A stretch of 64,000 nucleotides of DNA from Zingiber officinale (lineage: Eukaryota; Streptophyta; Magnoliopsida; Zingiberales; Zingiberaceae): NCBI RefSeq assembly GCF_018446385.1, contig NC_056000.1, forward strand, positions 76,952,688 to 77,016,687, in the 5' to 3' direction. The notes under the pieces are model-generated. The model did not search any database. It was not told where the DNA came from and saw nothing but the letters and a program-made list of their open reading frames with translations. Made by a program: the position numbers and the translations under genes. This document shows, piece by piece, positions 23,100 to 33,765 of this stretch (positions are counted from its first letter, which is position 1; each line of letters begins with the position of its first letter).

Positions 23100-25018
23100 A
23101 TGGTTCCTTTCCAAGTGTGGATTGGAGTGGCGCTGCTCCCTCTCCTGCTTCAATGCAGCTTGGCGGTGACAGAGGCGTCGTGCGCCGATGTGGTGCCTCT
23201 GAAGTTGCGGCGGGAGGTGATATCGATCACCGACTTTGGGGCGGTGGGGGATGGGAAGACGCTTAATACTTGGCCCTTCAAGAAGGCTATTTACAGGATT
23301 CAGCACATGAGGAAGAGGGGCGGGACGCTGCTCTACATCCCTCCTGGTGTTTGGCTCACAGGAAGCTTCAGCTTAACCAGTCATATGACTCTTTACTTAG
23401 CCCGAGGTGCGGTCATCAAGTCCACACAGGTGATGCTCCTCGTAACATTTTAAGCTAATGCCCCCAATTAAGCAATTCAACAAAGTTTTCCAGAGATGTC
23501 AACTTGCTTACATGCAAGTTGAAAAAAAAAAAGCAGGAAAATGCACAAAGTACAGATTGAACTAGTGTTGAGAGTGTAACACCTTAAACAAACTACCACA
23601 ACAATCATTATGCCAGAAAGAAAGGTTAAAGAACTCTTTACATGTGCAGGATACAAGGAATTGGCCTTTGGTAGATCCTCTGCCATCATACGGAAGAGGG
23701 AGGGAGCTCCCTGGCAAGAGATACATGAGCTTTATTCAAGGAGATGGCATTAGTGATGTGATCATAACAGGTAAACTGCAACCAAGTTCCCCTAGCTATG
23801 TTGTTTGATATGCTATAATAGTTTGTGGGATCTGCCTAATGATCCTCATATTTGCCTTTCTTTAAACAGGCGAGAATGGAACCATTGATGGTCAAGGTGA
23901 AGTTTGGTGGAATATGTGGAGAAAGGGATCTCTGCACCACACAAGGCCAAACCTCCTAGAGTTCAAGAATTCTAGAGATATTTTAATTTCCAACACAGTC
24001 TTTCAAAATTCTCCATTTTGGAGTATCCATCCTGTTTATTGCAGGTGACTCCAAATCTTTCCCTTTTCTTTTTAACCTTTCAATTTTTGCATTGAGAAAA
24101 AGAGGATTCACACATGTTTCTAACTCTGTATTATTTGTGCAGCAATGTGGTGATAAAATACGTGACAGTGTTGGCTCCATATGACTCTCCTAATACCGAT
24201 GGCATAGATCCAGGTAACCTTCTTCCTGATGATACTTCATGGTATTTATTTTGCTCTTTTGCTCTTCATTATATTGGAATTTCTATACCTAGCACTCGTA
24301 GGAATTTCCTTTAGTTTCTTATCAGATCTATGACAGTTCGAGGCCTCACTAGTAAGACTTCAATTTTCAAAAAAACTTAGATTCCAGCTCAAATGTCTGC
24401 ATTGAGGATGCCCACATCGCAACAGGAGATGATTTGGTGGCCATAAAGAGTGGCTGGGACGAATATGGAATTGCTTATGGTCGTCCGAGCTCAGGCATCA
24501 CAATCCGAAGGCTCACCGGATCTTCTCCTTTCTCTGGGATTGCAATAGGGAGTGAGACCTCAGGTGGGGTGCATAATATCTTGGTGGAGAACATAAACCT
24601 CTATAACACTGGATTTGGGATCCATATAAAGACTAATGTTGGAAGGGGAGGATACATAAGGAATGTGACTGTGATAAATGTAAGCATGAATAAGGTCCGC
24701 CAGGCCATCAGAATTGCCGGAGATGTCGGTGACCACCCTGATGAGTACTTCAACCGGCATGCAGTCCCGACGGTCGATGGAGTGACCATCAAGAATGTGT
24801 TGGGAGTGGATATACAGCAGCCTGGATCGATAGAAGGCATTAGGAGCTCACCCTTCACTCGGGTATGCCTCTGCAATGTCAAACTTTGGGGTGTGCGGCC
24901 ACACACTGAGTCATGGAGGTGCACCGACGTAAGTGGAGCAGCACTTGGTGTTCAGCCATGGCCATGCTCGGAGCTCACTGACACAGTTACTGCAGGGTTT
25001 TGCTCAAGTGCTTTCTGA
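23100..25018 (+). CDS. GH28 polygalacturonase-like (pectinase) protein, secreted, 5 exons, complete
   Basis: Exons 23100-23429, 23650-23770, 23870-24044, 24143-24213 and 24381-25018 join in phase (1335 bp, 444 aa) with GT-AG introns. A signal peptide (about residues 1-29, hydrophobic VALLPLLL) sends it to the wall. ITDFGAVGDGKTLNT (43-57) opens the right-handed beta-helix fold. The GH28 aspartates are present in NTDGID (226-231) and GDD (248-250, within GDDLVAIKSG), and the substrate-binding Lys is in IHIKT (313-317). The usual GHG histidine motif is replaced by GSETSGG (289-295), which is the pattern of a plant clade of 'probable polygalacturonases' as I recall it, so classic endo-hydrolase activity is uncertain. 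Expected role: trimming homogalacturonan in the cell wall. No neighbour shares its pathway. The length is normal for the family. Confidence 0.94.
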
Positions 25019-25746
25019 ATGTGTTGATTCTTTAGTTTTTCTCGTACGACATTTTGATGGTTTCTCCTGAGTTCGCATGTATGAACTAGCTCAAAATAGT
25101 ACCCATGACCCATGGATGATTTAGTTTGATTACCTCTTTTTTTTTCTCTTAGTTCATACACACACACATCATATCCTACCTACTTATGTCACAAGAATTC
25201 AATAAGAAAGCAATATGCTAAAATATATTTCTATACGTAGCTATTTTCTCAAATTCAAGACTGTTGTATTCTGATAAACAGTGTAAAATCAGTCTGATTA
25301 ACCTGAACACATGGATTATACCTTCAGCTGAATTAATCTACCAAAGCTTTGAGAGAGAAAAGGTAAGAACAATCCTACTTGAAGCAGCAGCAGCAACAAG
25401 TCAAATAAGATGAAAACACTTAATCAGACAGCATAAGAAAAGATTTCTACAACTACAACCACATCATATAGAGAACAAAAATGATCCAAGGCGTATACTG
25501 CTCATAAACCTCAGCAAATGGACCAAAAAATAACATTTAATATCATATTTTAGAACATGAAGGGCATAAAATTGACAGAAATATGCTGATTATATTATAG
25601 TAGAAATTATTTATTGTGAGAAGTATGCAACATCGAGGATACACATGATACCAATACATACAACAGCAGAGTTACCTGATACACATAGTGTAGAAGAGCA
25701 TACATAAATATATATGTTGCCGGAATACGTCAAATTGGTTGGAAAT
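25019..25746. other. Intergenic region, 3' flanks of two convergent genes
   Basis: AT-rich, noncoding. It carries the 3' UTR of the polygalacturonase gene from the left (an AATAAG hexamer near 25200 is a possible poly(A) signal) and the 3' UTR of the minus-strand secreted protein from the right. Nothing else was recognised. Confidence 0.45.
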
Positions 25747-26355
25747 TTAGATCCACAAGCCCCAGAACCACTTCAACCATCCACCCTTTTCCTTCTTCCT
25801 CTTCCTGAGTTCCTTCTTCCGCATCTCAAACCCCTCGTCGTCAGAATCGGAATCGGAATCGGAATCGGAATCCGAATCCGAATCCTCGTCCTCCGTCCTC
25901 TTCTTCTTCTTGTGCTCCTTCTTCCTGATACGCCAGCCGCCGTCCTCCTCCTCCTTATTCACCATGTCCCTCTTGACCTCCTCGGGGACTACCACATCCG
26001 TCGCGGAGTTGGAGAAGGAGCTCCATTCACCGTGTTTAGGCGCAGAGATCATGTCGTCTCCGCCCCGTAATCGGTGGCCGTGGTGGCAGTGAGGGCGGTG
26101 GCGGCGGTGGCGGTGCAAGGGGCGGACAAGGGAAAGCTCAACGTGGGCGAAACCATCGACCAGGGCTGGTGGGTCTACCTTCGTCTTATCCACCACGGGG
26201 ATGAGAAGTTCCGTCGTTTCGGCATCCTTCGGGGCGCCGAGGGGTAGGGCAACGGCGGTGCTCTCGTCGTCGGCGTTGTTGGGGAGGCGAGCAGCGGCGG
26301 AGAACAGGAGGAGGGAGATGACGGAGAGGATGACGGCGAGATTGGCGGAGGCCAT
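25747..26355 (-). CDS. Small secreted charged protein, paralogue 1 (GGW-KWFWGLW tail)
   Basis: Single exon, 202 aa, minus strand. A signal peptide (about 1-22, VISLLLFSAAARL) is followed by an acidic stretch, then a His/Arg-rich block (about residues 74-96, LVRPLHRHRRHR, HCHHGHR) and GDDMI. The C-terminal third is Lys/Glu/Asp-rich with a run of Ser-Asp repeats (about 160-174), then basic KKELRKRKKEK and the end GGWLKWFWGLWI. I do not recognise a named family; plants do have secreted His/Arg-rich proteins with a GDDMI-like motif, and this may be related. It pairs with the gene at 27711-28514, which shares the signal-peptide end, the Arg/His block and the tail. Possible roles (metal binding through His, membrane-active aromatic tail, processed peptide) are guesses. 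Confidence 0.8.
   Translation of the reverse strand: MASANLAVILSVISLLLFSAAARLPNNADDESTAVALPLGAPKDAETTELLIPVVDKTKVDPPALVDGFAHVELSLVRPLHRHRRHRPHCHHGHRLRGGDDMISAPKHGEWSSFSNSATDVVVPEEVKRDMVNKEEEDGGWRIRKKEHKKKKRTEDEDSDSDSDSDSDSDSDDEGFEMRKKELRKRKKEKGGWLKWFWGLWI
25838..25884. repeat. In-frame GGAATC microsatellite encoding Ser-Asp repeats
   Basis: The plus strand shows consecutive GGAATC/CGAATC hexamers; on the coding strand they give alternating Asp and Ser codons. The paralogue has a shorter Ser-Asp run at about 27822-27850. Being in frame, hexamer slippage would change the length of the acidic tract without breaking the gene. Confidence 0.85.
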
Positions 26356-27710
26356 GATGGCGATCTGATACCTATTCTGGAAGCGTTGGGGTCAAACGAC
26401 TATACGTAGACGGAGAAGGCAGCGAAGTGAAAGCAGTTGCTTGCAATTTTGCACAAAACCTCCTTCGAGCATTTTGCCAAAACACCCTTCATCGTTTGAG
26501 CAAGACGGTTTGCAAAAATAATTTACCGTCATTAATATAACATGATTAGGTGATTTCTAATTGTCAAGGGTTTTTTCAGCAACATTAATCGTCACCTTAG
26601 CGATGAGATGTCACCTCCTCTAAAAAGATAAAATTACAAAAGTCATTTGCCCTAATATCCTTTACATGTGAAGGGTGTTCATATGAATTATAAAACTACT
26701 GAAAATACAGCTATCTAACAACTTAACATAGTGGTTTTGGTTAAATTGTGGCGTAGTGTAGATAATGAATGCATGATATTTTTAATGTAATAGTCAAGGA
26801 TAATTTAATTGATTATACAAGACTTCCTTCGTATTCATAGGATCGGTATTTAATATCATTAAAGGACGTAGCGGGATTTTTATTTTTTTGGTTAAATTGT
26901 GGCAGAGGGATTTGACCAAGGTTTGGTTGCCTAAGCATTAAGTAATTCTATAAATAAAATACTCCATGCTAATTAAACTATCCTTCTTTCCAATAATATT
27001 CATCTTATTCTCGGATTTGTGGAGGATGACTCTCCAAAGTCACAAGGTCAGATCAGTTGATTTGATTTCGTGCGTAATTTGTTTATCTTTATTTTATTTT
27101 ATTTCGTGAGCTACTAATTATTTTAATGATTTTTTATGGATGCATAATTAGTGGGTGGTGTCATCAATGAGATAATCCAAGTTCCAGTCACTTGTAATTG
27201 TAAACGGATTAGGCCCATTAATCACGGTTAATCTGGCACACCAGAACCGGGCCTGATTAATCTTACAGTTTATTAATCCAGTACTGAATAGAAGATTTCT
27301 TTTCCTCAAGGGCAAGTTCGTAATTAATCTTTGTTCTACCACCCTCTAATTAATTAGTCATCTTCTGAATGTTAGATAAAAAAAATAATTAACTGATTAG
27401 GTAACTTTAAATCTGGAATGACTGGCCAGCTTCATAAAAATTTTTCGTTGACCATGTATGTAAATCGGGAAAGTGCCAACATAATCACCTTTTACCATAG
27501 CATTTATATCTAAGTAATCAGAGAAGATAACTGCGAAGATGCAATTGCACAGTACTAACACATGAAGGTAGAACATCTGTAAGAACATGAGATCGACATA
27601 AACATGCTGAGAACAAACACACAGTGTCAATGGCACACATAATGCAAACAGAGACAAGTGATCGTAGTCCATAATTAAACAGAGACGAACAGAATGGATT
27701 GAGTGGAGAT
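26356..27710. other. Intergenic region between the two secreted paralogues
   Basis: AT-rich, with no long coding frame of recognisable type. The left end should hold the promoter of paralogue 1 and the right end the 3' UTR of paralogue 2. Short frames at 27148-27342 and 27397-27744 lack domains. No transposon termini were identified. Confidence 0.4.
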
Positions 27711-28514
27711 TTAGTCCCACAAGCCCCAGAACCACTTCCACCACCCACCCTTCTTCTCCTTCTTCCTCTTTCTCTTCTTCATCTCCTTCTCCATCTCCAT
27801 CTCCATCTCCATCTCGTCGTCGGAATCTGAATCCGAATCCGAATCCTGCTGATCCTTCTTTTTCTTCGGCTCCTTCTTCTTTCTTCCACCGTCTTCTCTG
27901 TCCTTATTCGATTCCGGCAGTATGATTTTTGTCGGAGTGGTTTTGACCTCTTTGAATTTCTGTGCTCTGCTTTCCTTCGTAGCATCCTGATCCCCTTCCA
28001 CAGCATCTCGATTCACCATCTCTTCGTGCACCGCCACCTCTGTCGTCGAGGTCACTGTCACCGTGTGCTTCACTGCCTCCTCTGTCGAATCTCCCACCTC
28101 CTCGCCGAGATTACGGGAAGAGGTCACGTCATCTCCGAAGGTTAATGGCACGACGTCCACGCCTCGAAAGCGGTGGCGGTGGCGGCGCGGGTGACAGGGG
28201 CGGAAGAGATGGAGGTCTTCGAAACTGTGTTCCGGCAGGGAAACTGACGTATCCTTCTCCTTTTCCTTCTTGCCCGACGGGAGAGAAGACTCTGTCTCGT
28301 TCTCCTTGTTACCCACCGGCCGGAGGACCAGCGCTGCCGTCTCGTTGGGCTCCGTCCCCGCCTCCTGCTTCTCTGGTGGCTGGAGGAGGGCGAGAGCTGA
28401 CGTATCCAGTGCGTCCCTGGAGACGACCATGTTATCGTCTACAGTGTTAGGGAATCGGGCGGCGTCGGAGAAGAGAAACAGGAGAGAGATGACGGCAATC
28501 TTGACGATGGCCAT
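27711..28514 (-). CDS. Small secreted charged protein, paralogue 2 (GGW-KWFWGLW tail)
   Basis: Single exon, 267 aa. The Met at 28512-28514 is preferred over an in-frame Met 14 codons upstream because it aligns with the paralogue's start and opens directly into a signal peptide (MAIVKIAVISLLFLFSDAAR). There follow an acidic, Thr/Glu-rich region, an Arg/His block (LFRPCHPRRHRHRFRG, about residues 102-117), a GDD motif, a Val/Thr-rich segment, Lys-rich KKKEPKKKKD, Ser-Asp repeats, a Met-Glu repeat (about 242-249) and the tail KKGGWWKWFWGLWD. Architecture and order match paralogue 1, so this is a tandem duplicate about 65 aa longer in the middle. Function unknown. A 101-codon frame on the opposite strand is a shadow. 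Confidence 0.8.
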   Translation of the reverse strand: MAIVKIAVISLLFLFSDAARFPNTVDDNMVVSRDALDTSALALLQPPEKQEAGTEPNETAALVLRPVGNKENETESSLPSGKKEKEKDTSVSLPEHSFEDLHLFRPCHPRRHRHRFRGVDVVPLTFGDDVTSSRNLGEEVGDSTEEAVKHTVTVTSTTEVAVHEEMVNRDAVEGDQDATKESRAQKFKEVKTTPTKIILPESNKDREDGGRKKKEPKKKKDQQDSDSDSDSDDEMEMEMEMEKEMKKRKRKKEKKGGWWKWFWGLWD

Positions 28515-30309
28515 GGTGGCGAATTGGTGATGGATTACAAATATGCAGAGGAGCAAATATAATAGCCAGCTAAGAGAAGAGCGAAAGCCAAGGCACCAAC
28601 GTATTATTTTTTTTTTGAAAAAAAATAAGGAATTGCTCTACTAATTAATTTTCAATATTAATATAGCAACAAATTGTTAGAAAACAATAAGAGAAAACAC
28701 TAAAAAAAATAATTAAAAATAAAAAAAATATTTTATTGATTAGGCGTTTACTTTAGCTTCCGTCCTCTACGCCTGCTCCAGAACATGCCTCGTGCAGGTC
28801 GAGCCTATCCGTAGTCATGTGGGTTGAACCAGTCGGGTCATCGATTTTAAAGTAAAATAAAGAAAATGCAAATGGAAAGCAATTATTATTTTCAGTTTGT
28901 TAAAAATAATAAATTCAGTGGTAATGAGTAGTCGCTATTTTCTAGTACCCAACAACAACCTTGTACTTTTTTAATTGTGGAGGGTGAGGCATTTATATGG
29001 GGCCGGTCGATCCTCTTCAAAATTAATTGAGCTAAACTAGATAATTGATGTTAATTAAAATAAATAAATAAATAATAAATAAATCAAGGAGTATATTCAA
29101 ATTTATAAGGCGTTTGTTTGTTTTAAAAACTTATTTCTTTGTCTATGATTTATATATACACTTGAAAAAAATTTTATTGATAAATATAATTCATAAGTTT
29201 TATTCAACGAATATTAATGAATTACATATAAGATAAATATAATTGTTTAATTTAATGAATTATTTAAATGAACACCAACTTGCTTATGAAATTTTTGTTA
29301 ATTAAAGGACCCAATTAAGTATTTACCCCGTAAAAATTGAAAAAGCCTAACGGCCCAATAGGCTTCTAACTTCCCTGTGTAAGTAGAAAGCCCATATGTA
29401 TTTTACCCTTAACTCCTCCGCCGGCCCTATCGATCCCTACCCTTCCTCAGCCGGATCGGAGATCGGACGCCACCCGGAGCCAGCACGGTCGGCAATGTAC
29501 TTTATCTTATTGCGATGTCTTCCTGTTGGTCATCTCGTGCTCAGTTTCCTGCCCAAATCGCGTGGTTCCGACGCCGCCATCCATCCCTGCTTCCGGCCCG
29601 GTATACAAATTTCTTAAATATACTCAATAGTTTAATCTTTTAGTCGGAATCACACTCTACACACCGTCTGCTCACTGATATTGTTTCTTTCATTTGCTTT
29701 GGTGAGCTTCAGTTTTTAAGGAGAGTGGCTGTAAGAGTGGGCTGATGATTGATGACGACGGATCAATCAATACTTGCTTCGAAAGATCATTCCTCTTTTA
29801 TTTATATTATTTTTCCACTCAGTCCTTGAAGGGATAACAGTTTGTTGGAAGTGGCTAACAACACGTTGATAAGGGCAGTATTTCGGATCTTCCGAGTCGT
29901 CGGCTTTCATTTTATTCCATAACCTCGTTACCCTTATGTAGCCTTAGCTTCCATAATCTTATAGTGACTCAATGATGAAATTTGACAGTTAATTTGCTAC
30001 TATCTATTGGAAAATTGAATGTTTGCATGCAATCTCTAGCTTTAGTCCAAATTATGGAAGCCTGCTATGAGTAAGACTATGGACCCATCTATTTTCTTCT
30101 TTGCAACTTGCGACGCAGCATTGCTTTCTGATACCCACTATGAGACCCTAAAACTGCTTGCACACCTTATGCAACCCACCATAGTGAGGGCACCATGACT
30201 GTAGTCATTCACCTTCTAGTGTTTTTTTGCACGTCTCCTGCTCCATTTCAAACTCACAAATCACATTTTCGCACAACTACAAGTTCATATGGTCCATTGT
30301 TCCTCAAAT

Positions 30310-30375
30310 CTGTATCAAAAGAAAGGTGATATAATGATTGCTCTGTATCAAAAGAAAGGTGATATAATGATTGCT
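30310..30375. repeat. Perfect 33-bp tandem duplication
   Basis: A 33-bp unit beginning CTGTATCAAAAGAAAGG occurs twice head to tail (30310-30342 and 30343-30375) with no mismatch, so the duplication is recent. Confidence 0.95.
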
Positions 30376-30719
30376 TGCAGTCTTCTTATTATAAAGCTTT
30401 GTTGATACTAAATCATGCTAGACTTTTTGGAGACTCACAAATTAAGAAAATTCTTCTATTCAAACTAAGGCACAGAGTTCACCAAGATTTAGAACCCATC
30501 CCATTGCATACATTAGCTTACCAGATTAATCAATTTTGTGGTCTTTCTCTTTCACTACAGAAATCAAGCTCTTGGTTCTTCTCGGCCACAGTCACTGCTT
30601 CAGCTGATCTATGGGTGACGGCTTGAGAACACATTTTGTATCAGAGGGTGAAATGAAACATTTACTATAAGAAACTGAGTACCTGCTGCTCAGTCATCAA
30701 CACTGAGAATCCATCCACA

Positions 30720-30791
30720 ATGGCCAGAGAAGATTTCTTCTTGAAGGTGTCAGGTTGGAGGAGCTCCGCTAGCAACTGGTTTATTGCTCAG
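30720..30791 (+). other. Possible short coding exon or gene remnant
   Basis: ATG at 30720 opens 24 codons (MAREDFFLKVSGW at the start, NWFIAQ at the end) that stop exactly at a CAG|GTAAGT consensus donor. No family was recognised and no partner exon was found, so this may be chance. Confidence 0.2.
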
Positions 30792-31575
30792 GTAAGTATC
30801 AAACTTCCGCATGCCTTCCTTTGATCTCAAGTTAAATAAGTCAATAAAATATAGGGAGCAAAAAAGAAAACAAAAAAAAGTAGAGGCTTGATAAAGACAA
30901 ACCGATCTGTATGTAGATGCTCATACTGAGGATTGAAGTTCATGATGACAAAGCAAAGCTCAGGTTTCTGATCTCCCATTCCCTCCGAGGTACCCATGTT
31001 CCTTGATATGCATAGATTATATATATTTTTAGGTATTATTTGATGCATATCTATTTATATTTCATCAATATAATCTATGTTTATGGTACCTTATTTTATT
31101 ATAGTGTCATACTTTTACTCCTTTTGATCAGAGGTTTGCTCTTTGCTTATTTTTATAGACATAACGCATTGGAGTGAAAATGGATCAAAGATGCTCATTG
31201 AAGCAAACATAGAGAAAATTAGCAATCTGGCCGTGCCCTAGAGGCATGGTCGAGTGTCTCCCACAGCAACGCACATGGGCAGGTCGTGCCCTGAGACACT
31301 ATCATGCCCCTCCACAAAGTTCCACACGGCTCTTATCAGAGCCAGGCTCCGATTTCGGATTTTTATGTTATGGAGTTTGTGAGCGTATCTGAGTATTTTC
31401 GGATTGTACGGATTTCTATCGATTTTTCGATTCGGAATTCCGAGGTATATTTTGACAAGGTTTTATTTGGGGGACTAAGCAGTGACAGGACATCTCCAGA
31501 CGACAAATAGGTAAATTAGGTAATTTTATAGTTCTCATACTTGTAGTGATATCTGGGTAACATTGTTTAACAGAT

Positions 31576-33150
31576 ATGACACATATATGTATTCCAGTAC
31601 CGAGACGTGACCGACCACGTAAGAGGGCGATAGATTCTCCGGAGACAGAGTCTCCAGAGAGATCTGCTGGGGTCGAGTCTGTCCGTCAGGGACAGACTCC
31701 TCAGGGTATTGTGAGCGCGTCAGGTTATCAGACCCTGACGGTTCCGACTTCAAAGGTACCTATCTCAACAGTACCAACAGTGGTACTATCGTCGGCATAT
31801 CCGACGCCACCCCCATCAGCAGTATCTGCGGTATACCCGACACCCCCTCTAGCCGTGTCTGCTATTGCGTACTCGGTACCACAAATACCTGTGCCGACTA
31901 CTACATACTCTACACCCGTACCAGCAGTACCACCCATAGGACCAGCTCCAGTGGTTCCGTCAGTTCCTGCAGCCGTCCCTACTCATCACACTGATATAGT
32001 TGCGGCACGAGCTCGAATCCCAGCTTTGGCAGAGTCGATGAAGAGTCGATTCACTCTATTTCGTGGAGAGACCGATCCGAGTGTAGCCCAGTCCTGGATA
32101 GAGACTATGGAGCGAACCTTCTTCTACATGACTTGCTTTGAGTGGGAGAAAGCAGAGCTGATTGTTTTCTATTTACTAGATGAGGTTGATATCTGGTGGG
32201 ATGTGCAGCGCTCCATCCTAGGCGAGCATAACATTACTTGGGCGAGATTCAGAGAGGCTTTTGAGAGCCGGTACCTTTTACAGGCATATCAAACGACTCG
32301 CCGACAGGATTTTCTGAACCTTCGGCAGAACAATTGCACCGTGACAGAGTACAATGCTAAGTTTAATCGGTTGGTCAGGTTTTGTCCAGAATTAGTTGCT
32401 GAGGACAGATCCCGCATGCTTCAATTTATCCTGGGACTGGATGGACATCTGCAAGTAAAACTTGCCGGTTTTGGGAGTTCATCCTATTTAGAGACGTTGG
32501 ACAGAGCCCTCATGATTGAGTTAGCTTAGCAGAGAGCGTTTCCGGATAGGAAAAGGAAGCAGCCGGATCAGATATCAGGATAGATCCAGCTGTTACAGGC
32601 AACCGGACAGTAGCAGAGTGGTCGCAGTCGGCCAGTTCAGGGTACTTCTGGGGCTTCTGGGCAGCCTCAGAAGTCAGGGCGTTCTTCATCAGGACGTTCC
32701 CGATCTTCTCAGCAGAACCGAAAACAGCTTGCCAGCGACACTCACTGCACTAGATGTGGGTCTAGAGACCACGTCACCTCAGTCTACGGCCTGAGACAGT
32801 CAGTTTGCTATTACTGCAAACATTCTGGGCACTGAGCCGAGATTGTTCGCTGAAGGCTCAGCGTATGGCTTCCGGAGTTGTTGTTCATGAGGGACAACAC
32901 AATCAGTCAGGGACTCGGCGAGGAGGGCAGAGAGCCCAATCTTCGCATAGTCAGCAGAGGACATCTCCCCCTGCAGCAGCTGCATATGACATGCATGGAC
33001 AGGAGCACTCCAATGCCCTCATAGTACCACAGAGTTCAGTTGTGGGACCTCAGTATCAGCCGCAACCTCAACCCCTAGTCCAGTATCTGCAGCCCCAGGC
33101 ACTGGTCCAATACCAATCATAGCCCCAGCCGTTGGTCTAGTATCAGTCGC
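31576..33150 (+). pseudogene. Tekay gag region
   Basis: The frame at 31576-32529 has a Pro/Thr/Val-rich N terminus, then the Gypsy gag core (FRGETDPSVAQSWIETMER, FESRYLLQAYQTTRR, YNAKFNRLVRFCPE). A knuckle-like region lies near 32740-32830 and a Gln/Pro-rich spacer follows. Broken in more than one place. Confidence 0.83.
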
Positions 33151-33212
33151 AGCCTATATATTCGTCTCTGGCTCAGTACCCGGTACTGTCACAATGGCAG
33201 GCTCAGACTCAG

Positions 33213-33765
33213 GTGGCGCAGCCTTTGGCAGCACTACCACCTCCACCACCGCCAGAGATCGGACGTATTCACGCGATTACCAGAGAGGATGCACAGCGGG
33301 TCAACGGATCTATTTTTCGTGGTATGGTTTTACTTTATGCATTCGCTGATATGCTGATTGATACTGGTATCTCGTATTCTTTTATTTCCTGTGCCTTTAT
33401 GAGGGACATAGGTAGACTACCGACTCTTATACCGCAGCGACTGACCGTCTCTCTACCGTTCGGTGATGCTTTGGACGTCACCTAGGAGGTCAAAGGTTGC
33501 TCGTTAGACTTTGGCAACCAGATACTTATGGTAGATCTTTTAGTACTGAAAATGGTCGACTTTAATATTATTGTTGGCATGGATTGTTTATCAGCATATC
33601 ATGCCACTGTTGATTGTCAGACGAGGGTGGTCACATTCCGGCCTCCGAACCAACCCTTGTGGGATTTCACTGCATCAGAGACGATGACATATCGACCATT
33701 TCGGCGATTCAGGATCAGAAGCTGCTGTCACATGGCTGTTAGAGTTTTCTATTATCTTTGATTCA
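33213..33765 (+). pseudogene. Tekay protease region
   Basis: Contains MLIDTGISYSFIS, the aspartic protease motif (D-T-G with the S-x-S-F-I pattern), and downstream NIIVGMDCLSAYHATVDC, the usual end of the plant Gypsy protease domain. Confidence 0.8.

Larger units (their letters stand above)
28557..31329. other. Intergenic, AT-rich region with possible exon remnants
   Basis: Mostly AT-rich and noncoding. A GC-rich island at about 29400-29605 ends in a GTATAC donor-like site and could be a 5' exon; a possible acceptor precedes 30380, and an open stretch at 30720-30791 ends at GTAAGT. I could not link these into a gene. Near 31230-31320 there are CGTGCC/GGCAC phrases like those at 38090-38270, suggesting the edge of the Athila-like repeat. 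Confidence 0.35.

Noticed and set aside
28145-28530. Plus-strand open frames of up to 101 codons
   Set aside because: Antisense to secreted paralogue 2, with Pro/Gly/Arg-rich composition caused by its codon use.
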